Below, piece after piece: positions 17,917-25,854 of a stretch of 64,000 nucleotides of DNA. The stretch is from positions 1,116,001 through 1,180,000 of the forward strand of contig NZ_CP056047.1 of assembly GCF_021559775.1 (NCBI RefSeq). Reading direction: 5' to 3'. The notes beneath the pieces were generated by a model that worked only from the letters and a program-made list of their open reading frames with translations, searched no databases and had not been told where the DNA came from. Made by a program: the position numbers and the translations under genes. The stretch comes from Gillisella vitis. Its GTDB lineage: Bacteria > Pseudomonadota > Alphaproteobacteria > Rhizobiales > Rhizobiaceae. The first letter of the stretch is position 1. Each line of letters begins with the position of its first letter.

Positions 17917-19284
17917 ATGGAAACCAAAGCAAATTACACCATCGTCGGCTTGTTCACGCTTCTTGTGATCCTTGCGGCATTTGGTTTTGTCTACTGGATG
18001 GCCGAATATGGCCGTGGTGGTCCAATGTCACCACTGACCATCCGCATCCCTGGCTCCGCCAATGGTCTGAGCGTCGGCTCGCCGGTGCGTTTCAACGGCA
18101 TCCAGATCGGCTCGGTCGTTTCCTTGAGCATCGACCGTGATGATCCGGCCTTTTCCATCGCTGAGACGCAGGTGCAGCAGGATGCGCCCATTCGCTCCAA
18201 TACCAAGGCGGCGCTTGAGGTTCAGGGCCTGACCGGTGCGGCCTATGTCGAAATGTCGGGTGGCGTTGGTGGCGACGATTTGCTGAAGAAAGCCCAGGAG
18301 ACCGGCAAGACGGCAGTCCTGGTGGCCGATCAGTCAAGCCTGACCAATCTTCTGGCGACAGCCGACAAGATCATGAAGCGCGCCGATGACGCCATCGCCA
18401 ATGTTCAGGGTTTCGTCGCCGATGCGCGCGGGCCGTTGACCAATACGATGCGCAACGCTGAAACTTTTTCCAAGGCTCTGGCCGACAATGCCGATGGTAT
18501 CGACACTTTCCTGAAGAGCGTGAGCGCGCTTTCCGATACGATCACCGGTCTGTCCGGACGGCTTGATTCAACGCTTGCGGCGGCCGAAGATCTGCTGAAG
18601 GCAGTGGACCGCAACAAGGTCAACCAGATCCTGACCAATGCCGAAACCTTTACCGGCAAGATTGCCGATGCCTCCGACAAAGTCGGTGTCGCCGTCGACA
18701 ATTTTTCGGCGACCGCCAAGACCTTCAACGATTTTGGCGTGAAGGCTGAGGGAACGCTAGGACAGGTCAACGCGCTGATTGCCGCGATCGATACGCAGAA
18801 GGTCTCGCGCGTCGTGGATGATGTTTCCGTGGCCGTAACCGATGCCCGCAGTGCTGCTGCCAATGTCCAATCGGTGACCGAGACCTTCAAGGATCGTAAA
18901 CCGGATATCGACCAGGCCATCAGCGACTTTACCCAGCTTTCCAACCGGTTGAACAATGCCTCGACCAGGGTCGATGGCATTCTGGCCAAGGTCGACGCGC
19001 TGCTGGGCTCCGACGATACCAATTCGCTTTCGGCTGAGGCCAAGCGCACGCTCCAGTCCATTCGCGCCGTGGCTGACAATCTCAACCAGAAGATCGGCCC
19101 GATTGCCGACAACCTGTCGAAATTCTCGTCTTCGGGCCTGAAGGACATTCAGACGCTGGTCAACGATACGCGCAGCACCGTGAAGAACCTGGATGACACG
19201 ATCAGCAATTTTGACCGCGATCCACAACGGCTGATCTTCGGTGGCGACAACGTCAAGCAATATGATGGGCGGACAAGACGGTGA
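17917..19284 (+). CDS. mlaD: MCE-domain lipid-binding protein, MlaD family
   Basis: Periplasmic substrate-binding subunit anchored in the inner membrane. One N-terminal membrane segment (IVGLFTLLVILAAFGFVYWMA) is followed by the MCE domain (about residues 38-115; IRIPGSANGLSVGSPVRFNG, IGSVVSLSIDRDDP). A long helical, probably coiled-coil tail of some 330 residues contains many ADxxDxxxANVQ-like heptads. E. coli MlaD lacks the long tail; it is typical of alphaproteobacterial and PqiB-like forms and could span part of the periplasm. The stop overlaps the next start by 4 bp. Confidence 0.88.
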   Translation: METKANYTIVGLFTLLVILAAFGFVYWMAEYGRGGPMSPLTIRIPGSANGLSVGSPVRFNGIQIGSVVSLSIDRDDPAFSIAETQVQQDAPIRSNTKAALEVQGLTGAAYVEMSGGVGGDDLLKKAQETGKTAVLVADQSSLTNLLATADKIMKRADDAIANVQGFVADARGPLTNTMRNAETFSKALADNADGIDTFLKSVSALSDTITGLSGRLDSTLAAAEDLLKAVDRNKVNQILTNAETFTGKIADASDKVGVAVDNFSATAKTFNDFGVKAEGTLGQVNALIAAIDTQKVSRVVDDVSVAVTDARSAAANVQSVTETFKDRKPDIDQAISDFTQLSNRLNNASTRVDGILAKVDALLGSDDTNSLSAEAKRTLQSIRAVADNLNQKIGPIADNLSKFSSSGLKDIQTLVNDTRSTVKNLDDTISNFDRDPQRLIFGGDNVKQYDGRTRR

Positions 19285-19928
19285 CAGGTTTTTCCGTGAA
19301 AAAGGGACAGATGATGGGGTATTCTTTAGCGGTTCTGCGTCCGATGGCGGCTTTGCGCGCCGCTTGTGCCCTGTCCATTCTCGGTGTCATGCTGGCGGGC
19401 TGCGGTACATCTCCGAACGACACATACGATCTGGCCAGTATCCGTGCCGCCACCACGACACAATCGGCCCAGAAACGGCAGGTTCTGGTTGCCGATCCAA
19501 CCGCGCTGAAAGTGCTCGACAGCGACATGATCGTGGTGCGGGTGTCCGGCACGGAAATGCAATATTTGGCCAAGTCGCAATGGAGCGACAAGCTGCCGCG
19601 CATGGTGCAGTCAAAACTGGTCGAGGCTTTCGAAAATACCGGTAAGCTCGGCGGCGTCGGCAAGCCGGGGCAGGGCCTGGCAATCGATTATCAATTGCTG
19701 TCCGATATCAGGACCTTCGAAGTCGAGGCCGGCGGTATTCGCCGTGCCAATGTCGAGATTTCCGTCAAGCTGCTCAATGACCGCAATGGCAGTGTGATTT
19801 CCCAGAAGGTGTTTTCCGCCAGCGTTCCCGCTCGTGGCGGCGATAATCAGGCGCTCGTCAACGCTCTGTCGCAGGCTTTCGCCAAGGTTAGCGGCGATAT
19901 CGTCAACTGGACGCTGACGACAATCTGA
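19281..19928 (+). CDS. ABC-type transport auxiliary lipoprotein (PqiC/LetC-like)
   Basis: Probable outer-membrane lipoprotein that completes the MCE transporter. The signal peptide ends in a lipobox, SILGVMLAGCGTS. The mature part has the ABC-type transport auxiliary fold features (VLVADPTALKVLDSDMIVVR, LARS-like repeats of short beta strands). The GTG start overlaps the mlaD stop in a GTGA arrangement, indicating translational coupling; the ATG at 19311 is an alternative and would give a more usual signal length. It stands where mlaC would be in E. coli, and no MlaC-like protein is visible nearby. Confidence 0.78.
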   Translation: MTGFSVKKGQMMGYSLAVLRPMAALRAACALSILGVMLAGCGTSPNDTYDLASIRAATTTQSAQKRQVLVADPTALKVLDSDMIVVRVSGTEMQYLAKSQWSDKLPRMVQSKLVEAFENTGKLGGVGKPGQGLAIDYQLLSDIRTFEVEAGGIRRANVEISVKLLNDRNGSVISQKVFSASVPARGGDNQALVNALSQAFAKVSGDIVNWTLTTI

Positions 19929-19937
19929 TCCTTGGAG

Positions 19938-19963
19938 GCAACGCCGTCACATGACGGCGTTGC
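19938..19963. terminator. Shared bidirectional hairpin between convergent genes
   Basis: A perfect 12-bp stem, GCAACGCCGTCA (19938-19949... with TGACGGCGTTGC at 19952-19963), separated by only two bases. It follows the lipoprotein stop by 10 bp. The minus-strand MocR gene's final codons and stop fall inside the same hairpin, so one structure may serve both genes. There is no long T-run on either side. Confidence 0.55.
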
Positions 19964-21371
19964 TGCCGACCGGGATCTGGTCGAGAATCCGTCTGAGTGT
20001 GATCAGGCCACCTTCGGCGATGCTTCGATCCCGTCCTTCGCTGAAACCGGCGCGGATATGGTGGAAGACCCGCGATGAACGGGCCGGTTTGAACTCGTCC
20101 TCATCGTCGATCAACACGCCCTGGTCCAGCGCGGCCTGCTTGAATGTGCCAGACAGCCATGGCTCCGGCAGTTTCAGCCAGAAATACGGCAGGCGTGGAT
20201 GCGAGCGGAATTCGTAACCTTCGAACAACTGCCGGACAATCTGTTCCCGAGCCGAAAGCTCTTCCAGCACCCGCCCGCGAATATCGTCGGCAGCCCCCGA
20301 CAACACCAGGCGCGCCGATAATTCCGCCAGCAGGAAGGGCAGGCCACCGCAGACCATTTTCTGGGTGACGCGGACGCGCTGGCTCATATGGTCAGGGCAG
20401 GCGACCCAGCCGCCGCGCACCCCGGCCGCCACGGATTTAGACAGGCTGTTGAGCAGAAATGTCCTGTCTGGCGCCAGTTGGGCCAGCAAGGGAATGCCAT
20501 CGTCGACCAGCGCTCCATAAATGTAATCCTCGATCAGCCAGACATTATAACGGCGGGCGATGTCGACGATCTCCAGCCGCCGTGACAGGGGCAGGCAGGA
20601 TAGCGTCGGATTTTGGCCCGATGACATGATGAAGGCTGCCTTTGGGTGCTCGCGTGCGCAGACCCGTTCAAAGTCCTCCGGCATGATGCCGTCATGGTCT
20701 GAATCCACCAACGCAATCTGGCGACCCATCAGCGAGGCGCTACGGGCAATCTGTGAATAGGTCAGGTGTTCGCAAACGATCCGGTCACCGGTGCCGCTGA
20801 TCGCGGCGATCACCGCATTCACTCCGGCATGTACACCCATCTGTGGAACGATATTGGCAGCCTCTGGGCTCCAGTCGCCATTCGATAGCCAGCGGCGGCC
20901 CGCTTCCAGCCAGTCGGGTAGCAGGGTCCGGGTGTAGCTGGCGATCTCGTCCGGTTGATCGCGGGCAATGTCTGTCATCAAACGGCCGATAATATCCGCC
21001 TGGCCGACATCGATGGCAGCAGTGGTGTCAAAACGCAGCTTGCCCGGCGGCGGCGACAGCGTTCGCGTGCCGCCATAGGTGAGGGTAACCGGATCGCGAT
21101 GAATATCGGTTTCGCTCTCGGCCAGGCTTGACTGGACGTAAGTGCCGCGCCCGACTTCACCAGTCACCAGCCCACGTTCCCGCAACAGCGCATAGGCTCG
21201 GGTAATTGTCCCGATTGTTACCTTCAAATCAAAGGCAAGATCCCGCTGCGGCGGCAGCTTTGCGCCGGACGATAACCTCCCGGTCTTGATATCCGCCTCT
21301 GCCCGATCCGCAATCCTGATATAAAGCGGACCCTCTGCTGTCGAAAGGTCGGGGAGCCAATGTGTTACCAT
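19947..21371 (-). CDS. MocR-type regulator (GntR HTH fused to aminotransferase domain)
   Basis: A PLP-dependent transcription factor. Residues about 10-75 are a winged HTH of GntR type (SSGAKLPPQRDLAFDLKVTIGTITRAYALL). The remainder is a class I aminotransferase fold with the PLP lysine in FLLNSLSKSVAAGVRGGWV and the conserved LIEDYIYG. The start MVTHWLPDLS at 21371 has AAGGAT about 9 bases upstream. It is divergent from a DUF1127 gene across about 100 bp that holds matching inverted repeats; MocR regulators commonly control the adjacent divergent gene. The effector is unknown: the family includes PdxR, GabR, TauR and others. Confidence 0.85.
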   Translation of the reverse strand: MVTHWLPDLSTAEGPLYIRIADRAEADIKTGRLSSGAKLPPQRDLAFDLKVTIGTITRAYALLRERGLVTGEVGRGTYVQSSLAESETDIHRDPVTLTYGGTRTLSPPPGKLRFDTTAAIDVGQADIIGRLMTDIARDQPDEIASYTRTLLPDWLEAGRRWLSNGDWSPEAANIVPQMGVHAGVNAVIAAISGTGDRIVCEHLTYSQIARSASLMGRQIALVDSDHDGIMPEDFERVCAREHPKAAFIMSSGQNPTLSCLPLSRRLEIVDIARRYNVWLIEDYIYGALVDDGIPLLAQLAPDRTFLLNSLSKSVAAGVRGGWVACPDHMSQRVRVTQKMVCGGLPFLLAELSARLVLSGAADDIRGRVLEELSAREQIVRQLFEGYEFRSHPRLPYFWLKLPEPWLSGTFKQAALDQGVLIDDEDEFKPARSSRVFHHIRAGFSEGRDRSIAEGGLITLRRILDQIPVGSNAVM

Positions 21372-21390
21372 GACAATTATCCTTATTGTC
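21372..21390. promoter_or_regulatory. Imperfect palindrome at the MocR start
   Basis: GACAATTATCCTTATTGTC has matching 6-bp ends and covers the ribosome-binding site of the MocR gene. It could allow autorepression by the MocR protein or control at the RNA level. The GACAAT half recurs at 21479-21484 in the divergent gene. Confidence 0.4.
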
Positions 21391-21405
21391 ACCTTCAATA
21401 GTACG

Positions 21406-21493
21406 ATTGTATCTATAAATGCACGGATAACAAGTGACGCAATCGAAGATTACGAGATTTCAGGATAATGGTGATGGTGACAATAGATACAAT
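21406..21493. promoter_or_regulatory. Widely spaced 10-bp inverted repeat between MocR and DUF1127 genes
   Basis: ATTGTATCTA (21406-21415) and TAGATACAAT (21484-21493) are exact inverted copies 68 bases apart. The right copy lies in the first codons of the DUF1127 gene. MocR proteins are dimers that bind pairs of sites, so these are candidate operators for the divergent promoters. Confidence 0.5.
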
Positions 21494-21797
21494 TATCTTG
21501 CGGGACACGGATGTTGCTGGCAATGCCCAGTCAAGCAATCATCACGACAGTGTTTTGCGTGGTCCTGTATGGCGGCTCTTGAAAAATATCGGGACGGTGA
21601 GGGGACGGCTGAAGCGGTGGCAGGTTACGCGCCGGACCCGAAAGGACCTTACGGATCTGGATGCGTGTCTGTTACGCGATATCGGCATATCGCGTGACGA
21701 AGCCCGCTTGGAAATGCGTAAGTCTATTTATCTTCACTGGACAGCTGAACTTTTGCCGCCGCATCATCATGCGCCGATCAAGTTCCCCATGCTGTAG
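21474..21797 (+). CDS. DUF1127 domain small protein
   Basis: About 107 residues. The C-terminal half has the DUF1127 signature: RTRKDLTDLDACLLRDIGISRDEARLEM. Small DUF1127 proteins in Agrobacterium are linked to RNA turnover, phosphate and carbon metabolism; the longer form here is of unknown role. I prefer the ATG at 21474 because AGGA lies about 8 bases upstream; an ATG at 21468 is almost on top of that site. The divergent MocR gene probably regulates it. Confidence 0.75.
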   Translation: MVTIDTIILRDTDVAGNAQSSNHHDSVLRGPVWRLLKNIGTVRGRLKRWQVTRRTRKDLTDLDACLLRDIGISRDEARLEMRKSIYLHWTAELLPPHHHAPIKFPML

Positions 21798-21822
21798 TCC
21801 AGCCGATCATTTAGCATGATCG

Positions 21823-22380
21823 TCAGAATTTATAACCGACCATCACGCCCGCCCGGGTCATCCCATCATTCGGATCGCAGAGATCGGCGTTTGAAGCGTG
21901 CTCGATCTGCCCCATGATGCTCCAGGTCTTGTTGATGCGGTAGCCGAGCGCTGCATATTCCCGAAACAGCACGCGGCAGCCAAGATCAGGGCCGTTGCGG
22001 TGTTGCTCATCAATGGCGCCATCATGGATCACGCCGCCAAATCCTGCTTCGATAAAGGCTTTGGAGGAGAAGATGTCGGTCGTCCAACTGAAGCCGGCAT
22101 AGATCTGATTGTTGAGGCTGTCGCCACCGATTTCTCCGCCGACATGAACCCTTGGCCGTGCGAGGCTGTCAAGGAAACCGGAGGCGGAATCGCGGGAGAA
22201 TGGGTCGAACAACATGGTGACTTCACCGGCCCCGCCATGTTCATGGCCCTGGATCGAGGTGACGGCCCCGAAACGCAATTCATCAAAAACAGTGTCGCCC
22301 GCAAATGCTGTTTGGGTGGTGATCGTAAACAGTAAAAGGCCGACCAAGGCCGGTGCTCTTATCGAAGACAGCGCAATCAT
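21823..22380 (-). CDS. pagL: PagL-like lipid A 3-O-deacylase (acyloxyacyl hydrolase)
   Basis: Outer-membrane enzyme that removes the 3-position acyl chain from lipid A. It has an N-terminal signal (ALVGLLLFTITTQTAFAGD), about 160 residues of beta-barrel pattern, and the catalytic region QIEHASNADLCDPNDGM, which has the His-Ser pair of PagL. It ends in YKF, with a terminal aromatic residue as in outer-membrane barrels. It is monocistronic. Symbol by family; sequence identity to Pseudomonas PagL is likely low. Confidence 0.75.
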   Translation of the reverse strand: MIALSSIRAPALVGLLLFTITTQTAFAGDTVFDELRFGAVTSIQGHEHGGAGEVTMLFDPFSRDSASGFLDSLARPRVHVGGEIGGDSLNNQIYAGFSWTTDIFSSKAFIEAGFGGVIHDGAIDEQHRNGPDLGCRVLFREYAALGYRINKTWSIMGQIEHASNADLCDPNDGMTRAGVMVGYKF

Positions 22381-22530
22381 TATTATTCAAATTCCTCGTT
22401 CGAATCCCGATGATTCGCCGAGGTTTAATTTGCCAATTTTTCCAAGCAAACGCAGTGTCAAAATCGCCACGCTGGACATTTATCGCAGCGGGCAAGGCGA
22501 TGTAGCGCGTTTCAGTGTTTGATCGAAACG

Positions 22531-22917
22531 TTAATGGCAGGCGGAGGATCCGTTTGCCCAGCGCTTGACGTCGGCGGAAATACGGCCTGACAGAGGCTCG
22601 TTCATGACGGGTCCGAAGGCCTGAAGCCTGGCGGGCGTGCCTTGCGCCATGACCACCAGCAGGGGACGGATGTCGCCACTGCCCTTGCGCACCAGAAGAA
22701 TGCGCGGCTGGCCTGAATAGGAGGTCAGTTCGGCATCCATGCGATAGGATTTGAAGGCCGGATCTCCGGACTTGAACCAGCAGGATGAGGCGCTGACCAT
22801 AACCCGCTCCATCACGTCAAGGGCGCTTTGCGGTTTTACGGCGGCAGGCGGCGTCGGCTTGCAAGCACCCAGCATGGCGAGACCCGCAAGGGCGATCATA
22901 ATAAGTGGCTTGCGCAT
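22531..22917 (-). CDS. Hypothetical lipoprotein
   Basis: About 128 residues starting MRKPLIMIALAGLAMLGACK, with a clear lipobox (LGAC). The rest is a small domain containing two Cys-containing stretches (SASSCWFKSGDP and SSACH). I do not recognise the family. It lies 44 bp downstream of purQ on the same strand and may be read with it. An ATG ten codons upstream exists but would spoil the signal peptide. Confidence 0.65.
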   Translation of the reverse strand: MRKPLIMIALAGLAMLGACKPTPPAAVKPQSALDVMERVMVSASSCWFKSGDPAFKSYRMDAELTSYSGQPRILLVRKGSGDIRPLLVVMAQGTPARLQAFGPVMNEPLSGRISADVKRWANGSSACH

Positions 22918-22961
22918 GGGTGAATCCGAGTCCGGTTTTAAATTCAAATCAACAACCGGTC

Positions 22962-23636
22962 TCAGGCTGCGGCGACGACGTCGAGAGCGGACGCAAACAG
23001 GCCCCGACCGTCATTGCCGCCATGGGCGGCTTCGATCAGGTTTTCCGGATGCGGCATCATGCCCAGCACATTGCCCTTGGCGTTGATCACGCCAGCAATA
23101 TTGTTGAGAGAGCCATTTGGATTGGTGCCTTCGGCGTAGCGAAACACCACCTGGCCATTGCCTTCGATGGATTGCAGTGTGTCGGGGTCAGCAAAATAAT
23201 TGCCGTCGTGATGGGCGACCGGGCAGCGGATGATCTGGCCTGCAGCATAAGCGCGGGAGAAATCTGTATCGTCATTGACGACTTCCAACTTCACTTCGCG
23301 GCAGACAAATTTCAACGACGCATTGCGCATCAGCGCGCCTGGCAGCATGCCGGCTTCCAGCAGGATTTGGAAACCGTTGCAGACACCGAGAACCTTGACG
23401 CCCTGATCGGCCTTGGCCTTGATGGCCTGCATGACGGGCATGCGCGCGGCAATGGCGCCGCAACGCAGGTAGTCGCCATAGGAAAAGCCGCCGGGAATGA
23501 CGATGAGGTCGACATCCGGAATTTCGGTTTCCGTCTGCCAGATGGTGACGGGTGGGGTGCCGGAAATCTTGGTCAGAGCCGCGATCATATCGCGGTCACG
23601 GTTCAGGCCGGGCAGTTGAACAACGGCGGATTTCAT
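22962..23636 (-). CDS. purQ: Phosphoribosylformylglycinamidine synthase subunit PurQ
   Basis: Glutamine amidotransferase subunit that supplies ammonia for the fourth step of purine synthesis. It starts [16 protein letters not shown]. The class I glutaminase nucleophile is in [15 protein letters not shown], and the catalytic His/Glu lie in [15 protein letters not shown]. At 224 residues it is the small PurQ type that works with PurS and the small PurL. PurS lies 196 bp upstream and purC beyond; purL is at 52.1-54.4 kb. Confidence 0.95.
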   Translation of the reverse strand: MKSAVVQLPGLNRDRDMIAALTKISGTPPVTIWQTETEIPDVDLIVIPGGFSYGDYLRCGAIAARMPVMQAIKAKADQGVKVLGVCNGFQILLEAGMLPGALMRNASLKFVCREVKLEVVNDDTDFSRAYAAGQIIRCPVAHHDGNYFADPDTLQSIEGNGQVVFRYAEGTNPNGSLNNIAGVINAKGNVLGMMPHPENLIEAAHGGNDGRGLFASALDVVAAA

Positions 23637-23767
23637 GGCGTCGGCTCCCACTTGACTGTCGATTCCATACACTTCTAGGTTGATGTTTCAACCAGACGAC
23701 CTCTGGATCTCTTGTGATGTCATTTGCCTTGGAAAGATCGGCTTGCGTTCTTCCCAAGGTAAATCCT

Positions 23768-23804
23768 AAAGCGTCATGCGTCTTATTAAACGCATTGCGG
23801 CTTT
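23768..23804. repeat. Rhizobial-type palindromic repeat between purS and purQ
   Basis: AAAGC/GCTTT outer arms and ATGCGT/ACGCAT inner arms surround a short AT-rich loop. It resembles the AAAGCG...CGCTTT palindromes often seen between Rhizobiaceae genes. It lies in the otherwise featureless 196-bp purS-purQ gap and could affect mRNA stability. Confidence 0.4.
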
Positions 23805-23832
23805 GCCGTCCCCGTCACCGGGAACAGTCCGT

Positions 23833-24075
23833 TCAATCGATCGAGATCGCGTAATTTTCGATCACGGTATTGGCCAGCAGCTTTTCGCACATGGCTTTCA
23901 ATTCCGCTTCTGCTGCAGCCTTGTCGGCGGTATCGAGCGACAGGTCGAAAACCTTGCCCTGACGGACATGGTTGACGCCACCGAAGCCAAGCGCGCCGAG
24001 CGCTCCTTCGATAGCCTTGCCTTGCGGGTCCAGAACGCCGTTTTTCAACGTAACGGTGACGCGAGCCTTAATCAC
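23833..24075 (-). CDS. purS: Phosphoribosylformylglycinamidine synthase subunit PurS
   Basis: Small structural subunit of the FGAM synthase complex. Eighty residues, starting MIKARVTVTLKNGVLDPQG, with the conserved GKAIEGALGALGF and RQGKVFDL. The start is GTG at 24075, chosen because GGAG lies about 8 bases upstream and because homologues begin at this point; longer frames would run into purC. The gene begins 17 bp after purC. Confidence 0.93.
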   Translation of the reverse strand: MIKARVTVTLKNGVLDPQGKAIEGALGALGFGGVNHVRQGKVFDLSLDTADKAAAEAELKAMCEKLLANTVIENYAISID

Positions 24076-24091
24076 GAGTGTGTCTCCAGAA

Positions 24092-24856
24092 CTACTTGAC
24101 CAGAACCGGGCCGGTGCCGCGAACGGGTTCGTTTTCATTGATGATGCCGAGACGGCGCGCCACTTCCTGATAGGCTTCCAGCAGCCCGCCCATATCGTGG
24201 CGGAAGCGGTCCTTGTCCAGTTTCTCGTGGGTTTCGACGTCCCAAAGGCGGCAGCTGTCGGGCGAAATCTCGTCGGCCAACACGATGCGCATCATGTCGC
24301 CTTCGTAGAGGCGGCCGCATTCGATCTTGAAATCGACCAGCTGAATGCCGATACCGAGGAAAAGCCCGGAAAGGAAGTCATTGACGCGGATGGCCAGCGC
24401 CATGATATCGTCCAGCTCAGCCGGATTGGCCCAGCCAAACGCGGTGATATGCTCTTCCGAGACGATCGGATCTTCCAGCGCATCGGATTTATAATAGAAT
24501 TCGATGATGGAGCGCGGCAGAACCACGCCTTCCTCGATGCCGAGACGCTTGGACAGGGAACCGGCGGCGACATTGCGCACAACGATTTCCAGCGGGATGA
24601 TTTCCACTTCCTTGATCAGCTGCTCACGCATGTTGAGGCGACGGATGAAGTGGGTGGGAATGCCGATCTTGTTCAGATGCGTGTAGACATATTCGCAGAT
24701 GCGATTGTTCAACACGCCTTTGCCGTCGATAACATCATGCTTTTTCTTGTTGAAGGCTGTTGCATCATCCTTGAAAAACTGGATCAGCGTGCCCGGCTCA
24801 GGACCCTCGTACAGGATCTTGGCCTTGCCTTCGTAAATACGGCGGCGACGGTTCAT
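24092..24856 (-). CDS. purC: Phosphoribosylaminoimidazole-succinocarboxamide synthase (SAICAR synthase)
   Basis: Ligates aspartate to CAIR in purine synthesis. The 254-residue protein starts [20 protein letters not shown] and has the signatures [15 protein letters not shown] and [10 protein letters not shown]. It leads purC-purS-purQ. The 295 bp upstream (24857-25151) contain no gene I can support; the small DUF1476 gene that often precedes alphaproteobacterial purC is not seen. Confidence 0.95.
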   Translation of the reverse strand: MNRRRRIYEGKAKILYEGPEPGTLIQFFKDDATAFNKKKHDVIDGKGVLNNRICEYVYTHLNKIGIPTHFIRRLNMREQLIKEVEIIPLEIVVRNVAAGSLSKRLGIEEGVVLPRSIIEFYYKSDALEDPIVSEEHITAFGWANPAELDDIMALAIRVNDFLSGLFLGIGIQLVDFKIECGRLYEGDMMRIVLADEISPDSCRLWDVETHEKLDKDRFRHDMGGLLEAYQEVARRLGIINENEPVRGTGPVLVK

Positions 24857-25122
24857 GACGGTTTGTCTCTATTGTTGGCGTCGCACAAGGGACGCTCTGT
24901 GTCACTGGTTGAGGCGGTCCATAAAGGAAAACGCGGCTTTTCACAATCCGGCTCTTGCCCCTTCCTTGTTTTTCTGGTCGCGCCCTTGTTCGGGTGCGTT
25001 CCTACAGGCTGCCTGCTTCCTCCCGAACAATCCCCAATGCAGATATTATCGGCCAGGGAGAATCGCGATCCGTCACAGCAGCCCAGGATATTATCTTTAG
25101 CACAGCGGTGCCGAACCACGAA

Positions 25123-25148
25123 ATCCATGGCCGTAGAAAGCCATGGAT
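25123..25148 (-). terminator. Hairpin past the RBBP9-like hydrolase gene
   Basis: ATCCATGGC (25123-25131) pairs perfectly with GCCATGGAT (25140-25148) around an 8-base loop. It begins 3 bp after the hydrolase stop. The T-run is poor, so it may act in transcript stability rather than termination. Confidence 0.35.
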
Positions 25149-25151
25149 AAG

Positions 25152-25712
25152 TCAGTCCTCGGCGGAAAGCTTGCTGAGAAACTGAGCAAACACCATGGTG
25201 CCTTCCGGCCAGGGACCATGACCGGACTCGGCATTGAGATGGCCTGCCTCGCCTGCATCGACGACAAGGCCTCCCCAAGCCTTTGCAATATCCTCGGCAT
25301 GGTCATAGGTGCCAAACGGATCGTTGCGGCTGGCGACGATCAGTGTTGGAAAAGGCAGGGGCGTACGGGGATAGGGACCGAACGTCATCAGGTGGCGGGG
25401 CCGGATTGCCGAATTGGCCACGTCCGGCGGCGCCACGAGAAAGGCACCGGCCACCTTGCGTTGGAAATGCGGCACGGCATGCACGATCGTTGGCACACCC
25501 AGCGAGTGGCCCACCAGCACGACAGGTTTTTCGGCACGGTTGACCTCTTCCACCAGCCGCTTCACCCAATCTTCCCGGACAGGCTTTGCCCATTCGGCCT
25601 GCTCAACGCGGCGCGCGGTGGACAATTTGCCCTCCCAACGGCTTTGCCAATGGTCCGGCCCGGAATTGGTATAGCCGGGAACGATCAAAATTTCTGCTTG
25701 TGATGCCTTCAT
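25152..25712 (-). CDS. RBBP9/YdeN family serine hydrolase
   Basis: Small alpha/beta hydrolase of 186 residues. It opens with ILIVPGYTNSGPDHWQSRWE, the family signature, and carries the nucleophile in VLVGHSLGVPTIVH. The Asp and His of the triad lie in ASRNDPFGTYDHA and GEAGHLNAESGHG. The substrate is unknown. It stands alone and is divergent from the tannase gene. Confidence 0.85.
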   Translation of the reverse strand: MKASQAEILIVPGYTNSGPDHWQSRWEGKLSTARRVEQAEWAKPVREDWVKRLVEEVNRAEKPVVLVGHSLGVPTIVHAVPHFQRKVAGAFLVAPPDVANSAIRPRHLMTFGPYPRTPLPFPTLIVASRNDPFGTYDHAEDIAKAWGGLVVDAGEAGHLNAESGHGPWPEGTMVFAQFLSKLSAED

Positions 25713-25854
25713 GCCGCTTATCTGCGATCCGTAGCGCCTTGCGTCAAGAGTGTGAGCGCGGCAAGGATAAAAGAAAATGGTTTGTCTTGCCTACCAATAT
25801 TGACGGGGGCCCACGGACGGGATTACCTTGCCCGGCATATTCTGGGAGGAATTC

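Noticed and set aside
24857..25151. Possible minus-strand gene upstream of purC
   Set aside because: It lacks a domain, and its composition (Cys/Arg rich) is not coding-like; I expected DUF1476 here but do not see it.
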